Shown: positions 1-12,141 of the stretch, one piece after another
Layout of the letters: the number at the start of each line of letters is the position of its first letter
How positions within the stretch are numbered: position 1 is the stretch's first letter
NCBI GenBank assembly: GCA_033032175.1
Contig: CM065334.1
Span: 4,027,705-4,091,704, forward strand
Length of the DNA: 64,000 nucleotides
Direction of reading: 5' to 3'
Source of the DNA: Saturnia japonica
Lineage: Eukaryota > Arthropoda > Insecta > Lepidoptera > Saturniidae
Notes under the pieces: generated by a model
What the model was told of the DNA's origin: nothing
The model's input: the letters and a program-made list of their open reading frames with translations, nothing else
Database searches by the model: none
Program-made: the position numbers and the translations under genes

Positions 1-52
1 ATAATTGCATAACATGCTAGTGAAAATAATCAAGTATTTGTATTAATCATAC

Positions 53-427
53 CTCAGCTCATGTTCCACAGTAGATGAAACACCATCATCACCAACAACA
101 ACAGTCTGCCTGAACGCTTCACCATCAAAACTGACATTCTCTGAACTGTCAGTTCTATTGATCTCAACGAAGAATTCTTCATCACTCTCCGTGGAATTTC
201 GCTTTAGTATGGAGTCATCGAGGCATATATTCTGACCGCAGATCTTGGTAACGCTTTTCCTATCGCGGCATTGACTTGTGCTTGGTAATGATGAGAACGG
301 TTCCCAACTTGATATGTCAACTGGTTCTGTATCAGAAGTGGGACTTTCGTTTGGGGTAGGTTCTGTTGGTGTCGGAGTTTCGGCTGTGGCTGGTCTTGTG
401 GTTGGTGTTATTTCAATTCCTGGTACT
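53..427 (-). CDS. PH gene, fourth coding exon (last one visible)
   Basis: 375 bases, joined by AG/A to the previous exon, giving RVPGIEITPTTRP and then a long Thr/Pro and acidic Ser-rich tail (for example RNSTESDEEFFVEINRTD). It is open throughout and ends with CTGAG/GTATGA at position 52, so the gene continues to the left of the window. The tail has no recognised domain and looks unstructured. Confidence 0.85.
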
Positions 428-3400
428 CTAAGAATAGATTTAACACTAATTAATATTAAAATTGGTTATTAGAATATTATCTTACAATAGGAAACTTAGA
501 AAAGGAATAGCTCTTAAAAGGGGCCGTTCAAAAAATACGAGGGTGTCTTTTGCTGTTAAAAGATGTGACATTCTCTGAACTGAATATTGTGGGGGTCCAA
601 GGAAACGTGACTTTCGCATTTTATTAAACAATTTTGCAAGTTTTTTTTCAGATTAAAAAAACAATGTGTTTATTGATTGGCTATGCCTGCAGCTTTGCTC
701 ACGTGGACAATAGAATGCCCGCGCGAATCTTGCTCCCCCGCTCCCGGCTATTTCAAAGACCAAAGCTTATTGTGGGTGTTCCTTAGAATATTGACGTATA
801 CTCTTGCTAACTTTTTAATGTCTACAATTATTTAGTACATTAATTTGCCATATCTCTTATGGTTTACTCAAGGTAAGCGATTTAAGCACCCGAATTTATT
901 CACCCTGACCAGTTTTTTTTAATTTGCAGCGAACCCCAATTCTTTTTCTAAAATAAAAGTAGCCTAAATTACTTCTTATAACATCACCGATATACCAGTG
1001 ACAGACCCGTCAAAATCGGTCTAACCATTTCGGAGATTATCCGGAACAAACAAACAGACAACAATTTTAAAAATGGGTTTTTTTGTTATAATAGGTATCG
1101 TGTATACTTTCATATTTATTCATACGTATTTTGTAAGAAGCTGTTATTTTGACACTAGATAGTCATTGTTCGTTATCCTAAGAATAGACTATAGTTAATA
1201 AAAGCATAATTAATCTCTAAACTATAGTCAATCCAGTTACCTGTCTGGTGGTACCGGTGGTGTGGGTGGTAGTGGGGAAGTGGGGTCCCTAGCAGCCGCG
1301 CGGGGTACGGGCGGAGCCGGGGGGGCGCAGTAAACATTCTCGCCCTTACTAACTATCTTTAATTCAGCCAGCTTATTCCTCAGTGTCTTCACCCAGTCTT
1401 GCATTGTTTCCCTGGAAATAAGTATTACATTTTTTTAACAAAAGAGACTAAATATCTATTTTGGTATCTTTATCAATGTTGAAGGAAATTGTGTGTACAA
1501 GCCAACCTCACCTGCACGTGGTGTATCTTGCCGATTAACGAACCAGGAAATGGCGAAAATGGGATGGTAGGGCTGTACAGTCCGACTGGGTCGCGACCAC
1601 CATTCACGTGGTGAAAAGTCCGTCATAGTGACTCGCTTTTGCGTGTCGCATTTCGGGATCTGCCTGTACATATCGTGCATATGATACAGTAACGTCAATT
1701 TGCCATGCTACTATAAAAAACCGGCCAAGTGCGAGTCGGACTCGCGCACCGAGGGCTCCGTAATTGTATAGCTACATTCACCAAAAAAATTATGTATCAT
1801 TATTGAAGAAAGCATTGAGCGATTCTAAAGGAAAGGAAAAATATATTAAAGGACAAACTCAACTTTGCCATTGGAAAACTATTGTCCCCATACATCGACA
1901 TAGGCCGCGGTAAGTTTATAATACCAACTGCAAATAAATTTGTAATCGCAAAAATATTTTTCTTTTGTGATATAATTACAAATTATTAGTTTTGGAAGTT
2001 TTCTCTTTACTGGAACTGGAAGTACCGTATAAGTTTTTATTCCCTCTGCGAGTGTTAAATAAAATATATGGGCTGTATCAGGCTTTAGAACTCTACTTTT
2101 TTCACAGCTCCAAGGGATTACAGACCTAAGTAATTGATATTAAATTCAACATGATATCTTCTCGTACTCCCGAGAAAAAGGGCCTTGAAAGATAGACGAA
2201 TAATGAAGTGAGGAAAGTAAGGAAACCTTTTTTCCTTTTGAGGCACGGAACCCTAAAAAAGACGAATTCTTCTTGATCTATTATTGGGCCGACAATATAA
2301 AATTATTTTAAAAACAAATTATCATAATCACCAATCAGGAGCCAACATTCTAACAGGACCGTGGTCAGTGTCGATCAAAAAATCATACTCTTGCCCTTGG
2401 CGAGGCCTCACGCTGCCAGTAACATGCCTTGCTGCGGAGAGGCAAGCTCGCCATACTGGTCGGTGCGTCAATGACGACGGGTGCTCCGCCTCGGGATACT
2501 GTTCTAGGTATGGAGTACGCCCATTATGAACACACAGTTGTGTCCACATCGGTTTCAATGGTGGTTTCTGGAATTAATTCACATATTTATTAACTCAATG
2601 CTTTGGACAGGTTGCAAAGACAGGCTGTCCGCATTGTTAATGCTACAGATGTTAACTATATTGCTTCGGGAACACAGATTTACGGTAAAAGTTTTCCATG
2701 CCTCTGTTCTCTTTGTCGCACTGCGAAAATTTGAAATCATCTATCTTCTGACTAATATGTTCCCTCTTTCTTAGGGCATCGGGTCCTTCAGGTCCTACCT
2801 AAATAGATATTTATGCAAGCCGGTATGGCAAAGGCAACCGTCGACAGATTGCCGACCTTTTGGTAGTCGGCATTGTGTTTGGATTGTACTGTCCTTACTA
2901 AGTATAGGTAACAATGGGTAACGCCGCGTAATTGTGCTAACACTTATTTCGAATGTGTTCAGCCGACTCATCCATTTCTGTAAATCACTTGTCTCGAGTA
3001 CCATTTTGCTGCGCCGGCGCAGTAAGCTGCGCTTGAGTTATTGAGTTGCCGCATGAAATTTGACTGAATTACCCATGTCTAGACCTTACCGTGAGGTACA
3101 GCACAGTCAATTTGCCAAGCCAACTAAAAAAAATAACTGTGTCCTACGGTTTCACCTGTGTTAAATATATTCCACCAACTCTCCAAGGCACTTGGTAGGC
3201 TAAAATTGTTCTCACTTCCTGTACTTGCTCACAGATTGTCAGATTGCTTGACTACTCGGTTACTGCTCCTCTCCTTAGACCCAAAGATCTACCTTAAAAT
3301 TATCTTTATAGTTCAAAAAACTACTACACCTACTACAGATTTCAGGTGTGAATCGCTGCATGACTCTTGTCGAAGATAGACTGCTCGTTACCAAGGTATT

Positions 3401-4766
3401 GTTGAACACATTTGCGTATTACAATCCATGAGTAAATATAACCTTTTAGAAAATTGTTTCAAACACTATATATGTTGAAAATGATACCAGTGAATTAATA
3501 TTTATTCATTATTATAACTTTACAAGTAATAAGTATAAAAAAACTAATATTATAAAATATTTAACTTTAATTTTTAAACACACTGTGAACTCGCGGATTA
3601 CCTAGCCTAAGTAAAAACAAAATTCAAAAGATCTAAAAATTTGTCCCTCTCAAATGCAATCCAGAAATGTCAATTTTAATTAATTAGACCAAATAGTACT
3701 AATTTTGTAGCATAATTATTAAGCAATACATAACTTGCACTCTACTGATCAAGATGGGACTGTGGAGTCTGTTAATGTTTCCGTCTTCCTTTGGCGCTGC
3801 ATAAAATATATAATAAAAAAAAAACATGCATGAAATGGCGAAAAGTATTTCTGAATCGATTTCACATTCATGTATCATGTGTTGTTCTCGCCTTCACATT
3901 TATGTCAAACATGTTTACTAATGCTCCTAAGGCTCTTAATGTAGACAGAGAAGGAACTAGACAAACAGATCGTGTAGCTGGAAGTGAGATAGAGATATGT
4001 TATACATATTATTATTATTTTATTCAATTTCCCTTGACGCATGCACAAAACACTGTAAATGTTAATCTACTTTATTCTCTTTAAAAAACCACGACTATTG
4101 TGACAACTATGGCGCTTTTAACCATTTCAATTTTTGCTCTCCATATTTTTTGTATGTCGCTCTTTCAACAGTAGTGAAATATCCCAAACTCTTTTAGATA
4201 GTACTTATTACCTCTACGGCCCCTACACACTATGCGGGCGGCATACTCGGCTGGCTAGCCGCGAAAAACCAGCCGCCAGGATTTGCCGTTGGATTATGAG
4301 GAATGAAAGGTTTCTGTAAAAGTGCAAGCATTTCAGTACTGGTCTTGTGCCGTGCATTATATCAAATTAAAATTGCTTTTAATTGTGACGGCGAAGCCAT
4401 GTCGTTCATAAAAAAAAAAAACATGAAAATAAGATTGAAGAAGAAGATACTAATATTATAGAACTATTGTTCTTAAGTAACTGTCGCAAATGGAAAAATG
4501 CTTTGCGGATTTTGATATCTGTGGCATATGTCAGCGGTGCGATAATACCGGCGGCTGCATACCAGCGCGGCAAAAACCCCTCGGCAGTTCCGCCCATAGT
4601 ATGTGAGAGCCTTTAAAATTTCGAATATACAACTTCAACATACCTTATGTCCTATAGGTAAAAGTTTACTTATACTCGGCTCATTTGGTATCCTCTTCAG
4701 GTAGGAATTCTTCTGTATCTCCCTATAGTATACAGGACCCTCATCTCTGTCAGTAGCCATCTCCAC
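53..4766 (-). CDS. PH-domain protein, 5' coding part (4 exons, runs off left edge)
   Basis: Four exons (4644-4766, 2332-2567, 1241-1411, 53-427 in transcript order) join in one open frame of 299 codons with GT-AG borders and matching phases; a donor at position 52 leads out of the window. The first ATG is at 4760 (MATDRDEGPVYYREIQKNSY). Residues about 16-136 read as a pleckstrin-homology domain: first strand around SYLKRIP, a middle part with CVHNGRTPYLEQYPEAEHP, then a closing helix with the invariant-type Trp (ETMQDWVKTLRNKLAELKI). A proline-rich linker follows (RDPTSPLPPTPPVPPDR) and then an acidic, Ser/Thr-rich tail. PH domains usually bind phosphoinositides or proteins at membranes, and the proline run could bind SH3 domains, so an adaptor role is inferred. 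I do not recognise the exact family. The opposite-strand ORF at 278-472 is a shadow of the last exon. Confidence 0.85.
676..1170 (-). mobile_element. Helitron-type (Lep1-like) element, decayed ends
   Basis: It carries the same body as the copies at 51230-51744 and 48794-49309: GAATGCCCGCGCG, then CTCCCGGCTATTT, GGGTGTTCCTTAGAA, ATCTCTTATGGTTTACTC and ACAAACAAACAGAC. The 3' end that should read CTAGT has decayed. It lies in the intron between the third and fourth coding exons of the PH gene. Confidence 0.6.
1241..1411 (-). CDS. PH gene, third coding exon
   Basis: 171 bases. It completes the split Trp, then encodes the C-terminal PH helix (ETMQDWVKTLRNKL) and a Pro-rich segment. It is very GC-rich compared with its surroundings, from the Ala/Pro codons. 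The donor is GACAG/GTAACT, leaving AG of a split Arg codon. Confidence 0.9.
1716..2260 (+). repeat. CGGCCAAGTGCGAGTCGGA-type lepidopteran repeat
   Basis: It starts with AAACCGGCCAAGTGCGAGTC, continues with TCGCGCACCGAGGGCTCCGT and ends with TTTGAGGCACGGAACCCTAA. The 3' part from about 2107 is repeated at 25870-26035. It sits in the PH gene intron between the second and third coding exons. Its transposon class is not clear from sequence alone. Confidence 0.65.
2332..2567 (-). CDS. PH gene, second coding exon
   Basis: 236 bases, phase 0 in, two bases out. It encodes the middle of the PH domain, from KPPLKPMWTQLCVHNG to FLIDTDHGPVRMLAPD; the last codon (Trp) is split TG/G across the intron. The acceptor is TTCCAG and the donor ATTG/GTGATT. 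A plus-strand LINE fragment begins only about 25 bases upstream of its acceptor. Confidence 0.9.
2590..2770 (+). mobile_element. LINE reverse-transcriptase C-terminal fragment
   Basis: A plus-strand reading gives LDRLQRQAVRIVN, the typical sequence after the reverse-transcriptase core of Jockey/CR1-like LINEs, with frameshifts after it. The same motif appears in the minus-strand fragment at 63335-63745 (LDRLQRRAVRIVN). Dead fragment. Confidence 0.55.
4644..4766 (-). CDS. PH gene, first coding exon
   Basis: The acceptor CAG ends at 4767, so an upstream non-coding exon is expected. ATG is at 4758-4760 in the context GGAGATGG. It encodes 39 whole codons ending in PIGHK and ends in phase 0 with donor AAG/GTATGTTG. 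It holds the first PH strand (YLKRIP). Confidence 0.85.
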
Positions 4767-4799
4767 CTGAAACAAGTAGTAGTAGATAATAAAATTATA

Positions 4800-5398
4800 A
4801 ATAATTACACACACTAATGCCTATAATATAATGGTTATGGAATGCATTACTCTTACCAATAAGATTTGCGCAATCACTTAATATTAATAACTTAGTTAAG
4901 GATCACTATTTATCACTTTGATTGGTTCTATTGGTGCTTATATGTATGTATAGATGTGTGTTTGTTTGTGTGAATGTATATATAATTTCATACTATTTAT
5001 ATTGAATTGTATCTTTTATTTTTATTACTAATGTTAATGTTTATATATTAGTACTTGTATTTGTATATATACGATATTAACTAGTCTATCTTTATATTTG
5101 AACTATCTCATTATTTCTTTCTTCCAATCCTTTGTAAGGTTGCCTGGAAGAAATTTCTTTAAGCAATAAGGCTGCCTGTTGTTTCTGTTTTGTTATTTTT
5201 TCTACTTTTTATTTTATAGTAAGTATAGTATGTAGTAGTATTCTTATTAAAAGTAATTCCACTAAAGCTATCAATAGACTTATAACTCACAAAATAAAAC
5301 AGCTTTTTACATGACAAATAGCAAGCAAGAGCTATGTCCCCAACTTATTTTATATTTTATTTGGTTCAAAATTAACTGGCAAATTTATTCATTATTGA
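4800..5398. other. AT-rich non-coding stretch
   Basis: No exon, RNA gene or clear repeat was seen; it would be the first intron or promoter side of the PH gene if the 5' UTR exon at 7.5 kb is real. Confidence 0.5.
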
Positions 5399-5885
5399 TC
5401 TATACAAATAAATAAAATTGAAGTGTCCGTTTGTAATGTTAAAATAACAGATGTTTACTAAATGCATATGAAACTATATTACATACAATTATTAATATTT
5501 TTAAAATGTAGTCTATCTGACTGTTTGTTCCAGGTAATTTTACAAACTCCTTGGAACTTTCACTGGCAGATAACTAATATTATAAGGAGTAACATAGGCA
5601 ACTTTTATTTTAGAAACAGGGGTAAGGTTCCACACAAATAAAAATCAATTCAGATAATAACAATTTTTGAACACTTAAACTGAGTAAACCAGGAAAGATA
5701 TATCAAATTATTGTAGTATATAATTGTACATCTTAAAAAATCTACAAAAATGGCAGGTAGAACATTTCACCTTCTAAGGTTCATCCACAAATAGCATTTT
5801 TGTCTTTAAAATAACATGATTCTCTCATGTGCCTGATCTACAGCAATCTGTAGTCCACACTAGTGCAGACATGGGCGCAGCTAGT
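5399..5885 (+). mobile_element. Helitron-type (Lep1-like) element with both ends
   Basis: The 5' end is TCTATACAAATAAATAAAATT and the 3' end GCGCAGCTAGT. The body matches the elements at 51230-51744 and 60606-60965 (ACTTTCACTGGCAGATA, AGGAGTAAC, GCATTTTTGTCTTTAAAATA). It is non-autonomous, with no helicase coding. Confidence 0.65.
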
Positions 5886-6216
5886 CCTCAATAATAAAAA
5901 AAACCATAGAGCAACAATAGTGGTATCTTCACACAATCCAAAAGGTTATACTGATATACCAAATAATACTGATATCCTACAATTATCAACAATATAAATT
6001 TAATCATTACTTCAAAGCTAAGGATAATGAAGGTTTAATAAGACTTTCAAGTAATATTAAAAAAACACTTATGACTTTCATCAATGGTAATTAGTACTGT
6101 AAACTGTAATTTATAGTCCATAATATCCTAATACAGGACAATTTAAATCTAACATTTAGACACTCCTCAAAACTAACATTGTATAAAACAAACAACATAA
6201 TTTCTATTATAAAAAC

Positions 6217-6480
6217 ACTAGTTGTGCCCCACAGTTTCACCTGTGTTAATTTTATCCAACAAACACCGCTTTGCCAAAGCACCCATGTAGTCTATCATAA
6301 TTGTTCTTCCCGCTAGTACAAATTATATTAATTTTTAATTATCTCTTAAACTATTATATGTGTTTAAATAGCATACTCTACAGAGCAAAATTTAAGTTTA
6401 TAAATTTGTCTTTATGATGAAGTAACTTTTGTTTGTAAGGATTAATACACCATGTCTAAAAATAATGCTTATAAATCACT
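6217..6480 (-). mobile_element. Helitron-type element, second subfamily
   Basis: On the plus strand it begins ACTAGTTGTGCCCCACAGTT, the reverse of a CTAGT 3' terminus, followed by a body shared with 11092-11345 (AACACCG, ACCCATGTAGTCTATCATAA, TTTATGATGAAGTAACTTTT). No coding. Confidence 0.6.
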
Positions 6481-6499
6481 TTTTAATTTTACATGTCAC

Positions 6500-8190
6500 A
6501 TAATACCTTATTGTGGCTTATGTATAAGAGATAGGCATATGCTATCTAAGACTTTTTTTAGATATACTAAGGAGCAATATTCTACTGTTACCTATTGGTG
6601 AATAATTATCTTTTTAAAATTATAATTTAGCATTTTAATATTTTGATCATTATGATACATTGCATTATAAAGCATAACACCAGTTAGATAAAATATTTTT
6701 TCTGTGAGAATCAAACATATTTAATACAAATTGATAAAAAAATGTGTTTGTTGATCAGAAGACAAATTAATGACGCATCACTGTCATACAAATGAAAAAT
6801 AACATTTACTAGCTCATCCATATGTAGGGTCACATGCAAAAATGAGTTGAAGTCTCTATAGCCAAATAATAATTTTAAAAAGTTTCATTTATTTTTATTG
6901 TTTTAAATAAACACCTAACACTATGTACTACATTCATATGTAATAAGATAATTGCATCTCTTCATAATTCTGTTATTGTTTAATTATTAAACTATTCAAA
7001 ATTTCTATTAACCTAATGAAATATGATAATGATTAGTCTGGTTAATGAAGTCTCCACTGTATGTTAACAAATATATAGCAAAGTAGTCGAGAAAAATAAC
7101 TATAGGCCATCAATATGTAAAATAATTCCACTTAAAAAAGCAATTCCAGCAGTTTGAAACTTAGGATATTTCTGAGAAACATGTATCACAATTGCCCAAC
7201 AATTGGTATTCGCATTAATTAAAGGAGTTTACAGAAGAGCCAAAGTAAAGGCGATGTACAAGTACATTCACAACGGTGAGTCAATACAGAATTATGTTTT
7301 CGCATCCTTAAATAGGCAGGAATTGAAAAGTGAATACAGTGGTATTCAACATCGAACAACTAAACAATATTTTCAATGAATAATTAATGACGTTTCGTAA
7401 CACGTAGCACGCGAATAGGTCAATAAACGTCCCAGGAAGTTGTTTTATGAAATGTGTAATGTAATGTAAGTATATTAGACTTATTATTACATACCTTATA
7501 AATTAAATCGAACCTTTCTCTTCAGAATTAAGTTAAGCGTTAAGTACGCATGACCTTCCTGCTTTATAATCACTGCCGTAGATCACAATAATTGAAACTT
7601 TATTGCGAAATACATTATAACAGTCGGTTGTAACTTTTTGTAATTATTTACATTCGACAGCTTAGCACACAAAGCAGATAACTACACAGATCTGCGCCAT
7701 ATTTTTAAATGATTTCCAAGCATAGACCAATAACCAATTTCCAATTACGCAGTGTGACCACATTTTAATTCATCAATCTACTTCGGCAATTTTAAAAATC
7801 TACCAAAAACAACCAGAGCCTAGGTATGGAAAATGTGTTACAGTGTTGGGTACACAGACTACTGAGAGGATACTACTTGGGGTTTTTTGGCGGGATCTTG
7901 AAGTGACATGTTGTGGTTGTTATTTTTAATTCATTTACTTAGGTTTTTGACCCTATATTATGTAATATTTGTGGCGTTTTGCGTGATATAGTTTGGTTTT
8001 TGTGCATGTGAAGTGGATTATAAATATAAGCTTAAAGCATTCATTCCGAGATCCCACAAAAACTTCCTACAAAGTTATAACATGGGAGCCACCATCTTGT
8101 TAGGATATTGAATCGTCATAACACTTGACAATATAATTCACTCGATAATGGCAGTAATGGTCTTCATTAAAGAGGACCGGTTGCCAAGTT
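6500..8190. other. AT-rich stretch, no gene seen
   Basis: I see no supported exon apart from the possible 5' UTR exon near 7.5 kb, and no RNA gene. Confidence 0.4.
7495..7700 (-). other. candidate 5' UTR exon of the PH gene
   Basis: A consensus-like donor (TTATAAG/GTATGTAAT) lies on the minus strand at 7494, in the right orientation and place to splice to the acceptor at 4767. The upstream limit near 7700 is a guess; I see no TATA box or clear start. Inference only. Confidence 0.3.
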
Positions 8191-8192
8191 AG

Positions 8193-8214
8193 GAAGAAGA
8201 AGAAGAAGAAGAAG
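8193..8214 (+). repeat. GAA microsatellite
   Basis: About seven GAA units in a row. Confidence 0.8.
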
Positions 8215-8318
8215 GATACTACGTATCAGACGGGAAACTACATGCAACCATTAACAAGAGAGTAGAATTGATTTAGATATTAAGTTTTTTTTATTTTACC
8301 TTTTTAATTTCGGCTAAG

Positions 8319-8372
8319 AACGAAGAAAGCTACTATAAATATGTTTTTGTGTAGCTTTTTCTTTCTTCGTTA
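8319..8372. repeat. short imperfect inverted repeat
   Basis: AACGAAGAAAGCTAC is followed about 17 bases later by its near-complement GTAGCTTTTTCTTTCTTCGTT, giving a stem of about 15-20 base pairs. Function unknown; the direct repeat CATGCAACCA lies outside both arms. Confidence 0.5.
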
Positions 8373-9525
8373 AAGGCAAAGGTATTTAGACCATGCAACC
8401 AAACTACTATAGATAATAATTAGTTATAACCTCTTATTTTATTATTTATTTTGACCAAAGAAACATTATTCATACTGTAGGTTCGACGTACAATACAGCC
8501 ACTGAATCTAACAAAAACATAATAATTTGTGGTATGTACTAGGGTACTTTTTTCGCTCCACATGGCTAATAGGTATTTATTGGGATTATATGAAGAAATA
8601 AAATTTAGACAATTATACTTTTTTCGATATATATTTTTTTTATTCTTAACGATTTTTATTGTTTATTAATAATGACATATTTATTTAAACAACCCTAAAA
8701 AACGAACTTATATCAGAAAACACGTTCTCTTAATATTAAAGGTAAATTAAAGCAATGTAAGAGTCATTACTTAAGATATCATCAAATTGGTAAAACTGGC
8801 CGAATAGAGACTAGTTTTTTTTTCACGCGCGTCACTCACCTTCTTCGGTTCCTACAAAATAAAGCAACTGGAAATTTTATGTTTGTAATTGTATAAATTT
8901 TTCTATTTATCATATCCCTGAAAAATACATTAGTCACAAAAATTAAGAGAGATTAAATTGTATCCACACACTTGTCCAAAAAAATTTTCTATAGGGTCCG
9001 AATTAAAATAGTGGGGACGCATAATTTTAATTCCCCTTTGTAAAAAAGAGAAACACAAATTTAAAACTACTTTTTTTAAAGTAGTCGAAAGTGCCGAATA
9101 TTAATACAAATTAAAATTTTAATATTGATTTATTTCATAGATATCTACGTTATTTGATGTGATTTCTGTTGGTATTGTTGTGACTGATGCATTATGATAA
9201 GTAAAATATGCAATAGAAGTTTCTTGGCGACTGAATTATGTGGTATGTGTTATATATTGTGTATTTTATATATAAGAATAGTTAGGTAACATTAACATAG
9301 AGAAACGAAATAGATTTATAGAGAAAATGTTAGCAACTTGCGCTACATTACGAATTACGTGTCATATATTATATAGGTACTTATGTATTATGTGTGACGT
9401 GTATACGATTAGAATTATGACAAAATGGATAAAATGTATAGAATAAGTTTATATAGAAAAAATCAACGACATCACATTTAATGTACGAATAATACGCGGT
9501 AAAACAATATGTGCTTAATCTATAT

Positions 9526-9633
9526 TCATCATCATCATCATCATTTCAGCCGCAGGACGTCCACTTGCTGAACATAGGCCTCCCCCATAGATCTCCAGAG
9601 CAACCGATCTTGTGCGGCCTGCACCCAATACAA
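9526..9633 (+). repeat. ATC-microsatellite-headed lepidopteran repeat
   Basis: An (ATC)n run passes into TTTCAGCCGCAGGACGTCCA, then CATAGGCCTCCCCCATAGAT and ends near CTGCACCCAATA. Short truncated copies like this are familiar in moth genomes and probably derive from a LINE 3' end. Confidence 0.55.
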
Positions 9634-9833
9634 TGTTAATAATAATCTATATTATGTATTGATATTTAATGGATAGCGAATAGAATAAGGAACAATTTCA
9701 TATATAACATGTGTATGTAACTTATATATTCAAATAAATATAGAGCGGGAAACAAGGCGACCAAAGTGAAAATAGATACAAAAAATGGTCAAAAAATAGA
9801 GGCTCCCTTTAAGGTGAATTAAGATTACTTAAG

Positions 9834-10130
9834 CTCAGCAAAAATCGTGTTTGGCACGGTTCGAGTCATCGGGTACACAGCTACGACATAAGAAGAAACA
9901 AGATTGGTCGTCCTGCGAATGCCTCAGTAAAACGAAGAGCTCGTGTTTCATTCGAAGTCCCAGGACCACAACCGGCCATACATGATTCCACCCCCCGGGC
10001 CCCTCACCACCACCTCGCCCTACTGGCATCCGTACGGTGTCTATGAGATGGGCATCCGGCCAAACAAAATAGCTGGTCCAAACCGGGAAGTGTCACGCTC
10101 CCCCCTCCCTCACGCAGAGAGGAAGTGACG
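9834..10130 (+). other. GC-rich open patch of unknown nature
   Basis: An island clearly richer in G and C than its flanks. One plus-strand frame is open from the stop at 9815 or so through 10039 and includes RRNKIGRPANASVKRRARVS, then FEVPGPQPAIHD. A second frame is open 9943-10128 (MIPPPGPLTTTSPYWHPYG). Neither has a convincing acceptor and donor pair. It could be an isolated exon, a fragment of a processed copy or a mobile-element remnant; I cannot name it. Confidence 0.3.
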
Positions 10131-10189
10131 TAAACCCAACAAAGTTCATGTTTCAACATTATTGAAATATCTTGTAAAAATAGCATCTA

Positions 10190-11091
10190 TTGTCGTTCCT
10201 GAATTTGTAATTGGTGTGTTTGGATTATTATTTAACTGTACACTAAATACTAGAAATTATTTATTTATTAACTAAAATTTAGAGAAGATAATTTATGATA
10301 TATATATATTTTATATTTTATGAAAAATAGTATAATAAATTCTTAAATGCCACATGTTATTTGTAAATATTAAAACTTCCTAACCTTCAAACGAATTAAC
10401 ATAAAAAAAAATTAACAAAAAGATAAATATAAATTACTTACTCTGAACAACTGCATAGTATAGGACGATTTACGATTTAGTAGATCCCTAATAGGTACTG
10501 TTAAAATAAAACAAATTAAATATTAATTAATAATTTTTTAATCAATTTTATGCACATATTGTATTGCGTTAATTAATTATTCAAAAACAGCTTTATACGC
10601 TATTTTTATTTTTTTTCGCCTAGTTCAATATTAATATATATTTATATAGTTAAGCATGTTGAAACTTTGCGTATGTGCTTATAATAATATATCCTTTCTG
10701 TAAAATAATTTCATCCCCCAACTCGCCGGACGTCAATGGAAAGCTAAGCCGAGCGTTGAAAGGGATATGGAAAGTCATTCGACACAATTCTTTCTGGATT
10801 ATACGTAAACCGTAGCTAAAAAAAAAGAGTTAAAAATAGCATAATCTACCAACTACTTTTTCACTGCCAAAACCAAGCCCAAAAAGCCTTAAATCTACCA
10901 AAAACGTAGAAAACTACCACATGTGGTCAGGCTGTTAGTGATAGTAGTAAGACGTTCATGATACTAATGACATAAGAATAATGTTACCAGAGCTCTAAGT
11001 AAAGAGCAAGAGAAGTTTAAAAGCAAACTGGATTGTACAACTGAGTAGACTAAATTGTTTTGTTCCAAAACAGTAACACTATATCATAAAC
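10190..11091. other. AT-rich intergenic stretch
   Basis: No gene, RNA or clear element seen. Confidence 0.4.
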
Positions 11092-11345
11092 ACTAGCTGT
11101 GCCCCACGGTTTCAACCGTGTTAAGTTTATCCGACAAACACCGCGCCGCCAACGCACCCGTGTAGTCTATCATAATTGTTCTTGCCGCAAGTACAAATTA
11201 TTTTGATTTTTCATTACTTTCTAAACTATGTGTTCAGATAGCATACTCTAAAGAGGAAAATTTGTCTTCATAAATTTGTCTATATGATCAAGTAACTTTT
11301 GTTTGTAAAGATTAATATGCCATGTCTAAAAGTTATACTTTATAG
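11092..11345 (-). mobile_element. Helitron-type element, second subfamily, 3' half
   Basis: The plus strand starts ACTAGCTGTGCCCCACGGTT, the reverse of a CTAGT terminus with a GC-rich hairpin, and matches 6217-6480 closely. A likely 5' half of a related element, also reversed, is at about 11840-11975 (GTCTGGCTATCATATACAAA, TTTAAACAAACATACAAAC). Confidence 0.55.
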
Positions 11346-11839
11346 TAAGACAACCCGTCCCTGGTACTTCTAGACGCCGTGATATACGTCTCCCGTCTAG
11401 GTACTATGATTACTCTATGTAGGTTGTATATGCATCGGTTGTTGTTAGTTCTATTCTTGAATTTGACGGAGAATAAAAAGAAGAGCTCTAGCTAGCGCGT
11501 CGTTTGAGGTCTTTTAAAATGACTGTCGTGTTTTCTGATTATTTTATATAATAGCTTAACTTACGAATTTGTAATATATTGTGGTGCTTGAATAAACGTT
11601 TCAACTATCTGCCGACTATATATTATTTATAATACTGAGCTAGCTTGGTGAAAACTTCTAAATAACTTTTTAATTTTCAACGTATCTTTGTCACAAAAGA
11701 TCTTATTGTGTAATATTGTATTTTCGTATGATTAACGTATACGCTAGCGCACGTGGTTAAAATAGTTTGGGAGAGCCTCGACTTCCGACTTACGTAACAA
11801 AAATCAATATTAAAGGCTATCCGAGCGTTGTAGATTAAT

Positions 11840-11975
11840 CTTAAATAGCATATACTATTGCTCGAGGGTCTGGCTATCATATACAAAAATATTTTTTTGA
11901 ATACGACAGGTACTTCCAGAGATCAGCGTATTTAAACAAACATACAAACAAAAAACTTTTCCACTTTATTATGTT
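11840..11975 (-). mobile_element. Helitron-type 5' part
   Basis: The reverse complement resembles the element starting at 18846: AAAGTGGAAAAGTTTTTTG, GTTTAAATACGCTGATCTCT and a TATATGATAGCCAGAC-like segment. About 500 bases of unassigned sequence separate it from the 3' half at 11092. Confidence 0.45.
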
Positions 11976-12141
11976 ACTACCCGGCCACCGAACTATGCTC
12001 GGTGTCTTCAAAAACAACTATCTAGGTAAACTTGGAATCTAAAACATTATCTATCCGTTTCCGAGAAATCAATTACATATCTTTACGAGATTTATCTTTA
12101 CTCTACATACGAGAATTGCTCACTTAATATAGTAGGATAAT

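Noticed and set aside
278..472. 64-codon plus-strand ORF
   Set aside because: Shadow of the last visible exon of the PH gene on the other strand.
1456..1698. 80-codon minus-strand ORF between PH exons
   Set aside because: It overlaps a dispersed repeat (CGTGTCGCATTTCGGGATC) that is also found at 45.9-46.2 kb.
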